Below, in pieces: positions 5,129 to 5,767 of a stretch of DNA of 5,767 nt. Position 1 is the stretch's first letter, and the number at the start of each line of letters is the position of its first letter. The notes below the pieces were generated by a model. It searched no databases, was not told the DNA's origin, and saw only the letters and a program-made list of their open reading frames with translations. The position numbers and the translations under genes were made by a program. Origin of the DNA: Chloroflexota bacterium (GTDB lineage: Bacteria > Chloroflexota > Dehalococcoidia > UBA2979); contig PBOW01000014.1 in the NCBI GenBank assembly GCA_002725365.1, positions 23,283-29,049 of the forward strand, in the 5' to 3' direction.

Positions 5129-5767
5129 TTACTGAGCTCTGTAAGCAGGGGGGCGCTTCTCAGCGAATGCCCGAGGTCCTTCTTTGGCATCATCTGTCCG
5201 ATTAACGTGATTCGAGAGTAGGCGTTCTAGGCGGATTCCCTCTTCTAGTGAAAGAGATTGACTCCGTATCGCCGCTTCCTTTATGGCTCGTGTCGTTAAT
5301 GGAGCCACCTCTGTAGTTAGTCTCGTTGCATAATTCATTGCGGTGGCCATGACATCAGAAGAATCAACCACTTGGTTAATTAATCCATATCGGAGGGCAT
5401 CCTCCGCTCCAAACATATCTCCAAGTAATAGCATTTCCAAGGCTGTCGACCACGGGAGTTGCCTCGGAAACCGCTGTGTCGCACCAAGAGTCGGCACAAT
5501 TCCGCGTTTGACTTCTGGTAACCCAAATGATGAGGTGGTAGATGCAATTCGGATATCGCATGCTGATAGAAGTGTCATCCCAGCACCGAGACAATATCCG
5601 TCGACTGCAGCGATGACTGGTTTCCATAATTCGAACCCATCATCGAGACTGGGAATTCCTTGACTTTTGAATGGCCGAGAAGGATTATCAGTTTGTCCGC
5701 GTGGTATGGCTTTCTTCAGATCTGCACCGGCACAGAAGGCCTTTCCTCCAGTACCAGTCACTACTGC
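5129..5767 (-). CDS. Enoyl-CoA hydratase/isomerase (crotonase) family protein, N-terminus beyond right edge
   Basis: The frame is open from the right edge to the TAA at 5129-5131, giving 212 residues of a protein usually about 260 aa, so roughly 45-50 N-terminal residues are missing. A GTG at 5761 is an internal valine (AVVTGTGG), not the start. The fold is clear: AFCAGADL (10-17 of the visible part) and GYCLGAGMTL (57-66) supply the oxyanion-hole amides that hold the acyl-CoA thioester enolate, followed by CDIRIAS, SFGLPEVKRGIVP (80-92) and GLINQVV. Of the two classical hydratase glutamates, the second is present (Glu85, in GLPE), while the first position is Thr65 (in GAGMTL). Straightforward syn-hydration is therefore uncertain, and isomerase, dehydratase, hydrolase or another crotonase chemistry is possible. 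It converges on the DUF3445 gene with a 3-nt gap and is not in the CoA-transferase operon. Confidence 0.9.
   Translation of the reverse strand, partial: AVVTGTGGKAFCAGADLKKAIPRGQTDNPSRPFKSQGIPSLDDGFELWKPVIAAVDGYCLGAGMTLLSACDIRIASTTSSFGLPEVKRGIVPTLGATQRFPRQLPWSTALEMLLLGDMFGAEDALRYGLINQVVDSSDVMATAMNYATRLTTEVAPLTTRAIKEAAIRSQSLSLEEGIRLERLLSNHVNRTDDAKEGPRAFAEKRPPAYRAQ

Overview
The window is ordinary-density bacterial chromosome of moderate GC, with six protein-coding genes (two cut by the window edges) and almost no non-coding DNA. No RNA gene, IS element, CRISPR array or long repeat was seen. Shine-Dalgarno sites are clear (AAGGAG, GGAGGAGG, AGAGGGA). Two adjacent class III CoA-transferase paralogues plus a crotonase, with little GC bias, are reminiscent of uncultured marine lineages rich in CaiB/crotonase paralogues, such as SAR202-type Chloroflexota. 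That placement is a guess from gene content; the window holds no phylogenetic marker that could settle it.

Layout. At the left edge, on the minus strand, are the first 32 codons of a GNAT acetyltransferase resembling RimI (1-97). After a 120-nt spacer come two minus-strand class III (CaiB/BaiF) CoA-transferase genes. The upstream gene (1523-2758) and the downstream gene (218-1522) abut with no spacer: the TAG stop of the first is followed directly by the ATG of the second. A short divergent intergenic region (2759-2867) separates them from a plus-strand two-gene unit: a 12-TM MATE/MOP-like membrane protein (2868-4190), then 14 nt later a DUF3445 protein related to the heme-dependent oxidative N-demethylase alpha subunit (4205-5125). 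Three nucleotides beyond that gene, converging from the right edge, is an enoyl-CoA hydratase/isomerase (crotonase) lacking its N-terminus (5129-5767).

How they may work together. The two CoA-transferases probably form one heteromeric enzyme. One keeps the aspartate that carries the acyl group in this family (Asp176). The other has Tyr178 at the aligned position, so an active plus a non-catalytic or altered subunit is a reasonable reading. The crotonase could act on the resulting acyl-CoA, but it is in a different transcription unit. It keeps one of the two classical catalytic glutamates and has Thr in place of the other. The transporter/DUF3445 pair looks like a separate operon, possibly moving and oxidising a small N-methylated or other amine. 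Linking all five genes to one methylated-amine or carnitine-like pathway is speculative.

The points most worth a second look are the asymmetric CoA-transferase pair, the transporter/DUF3445 operon without the other N-demethylase subunits, and the internal duplication in the transporter.
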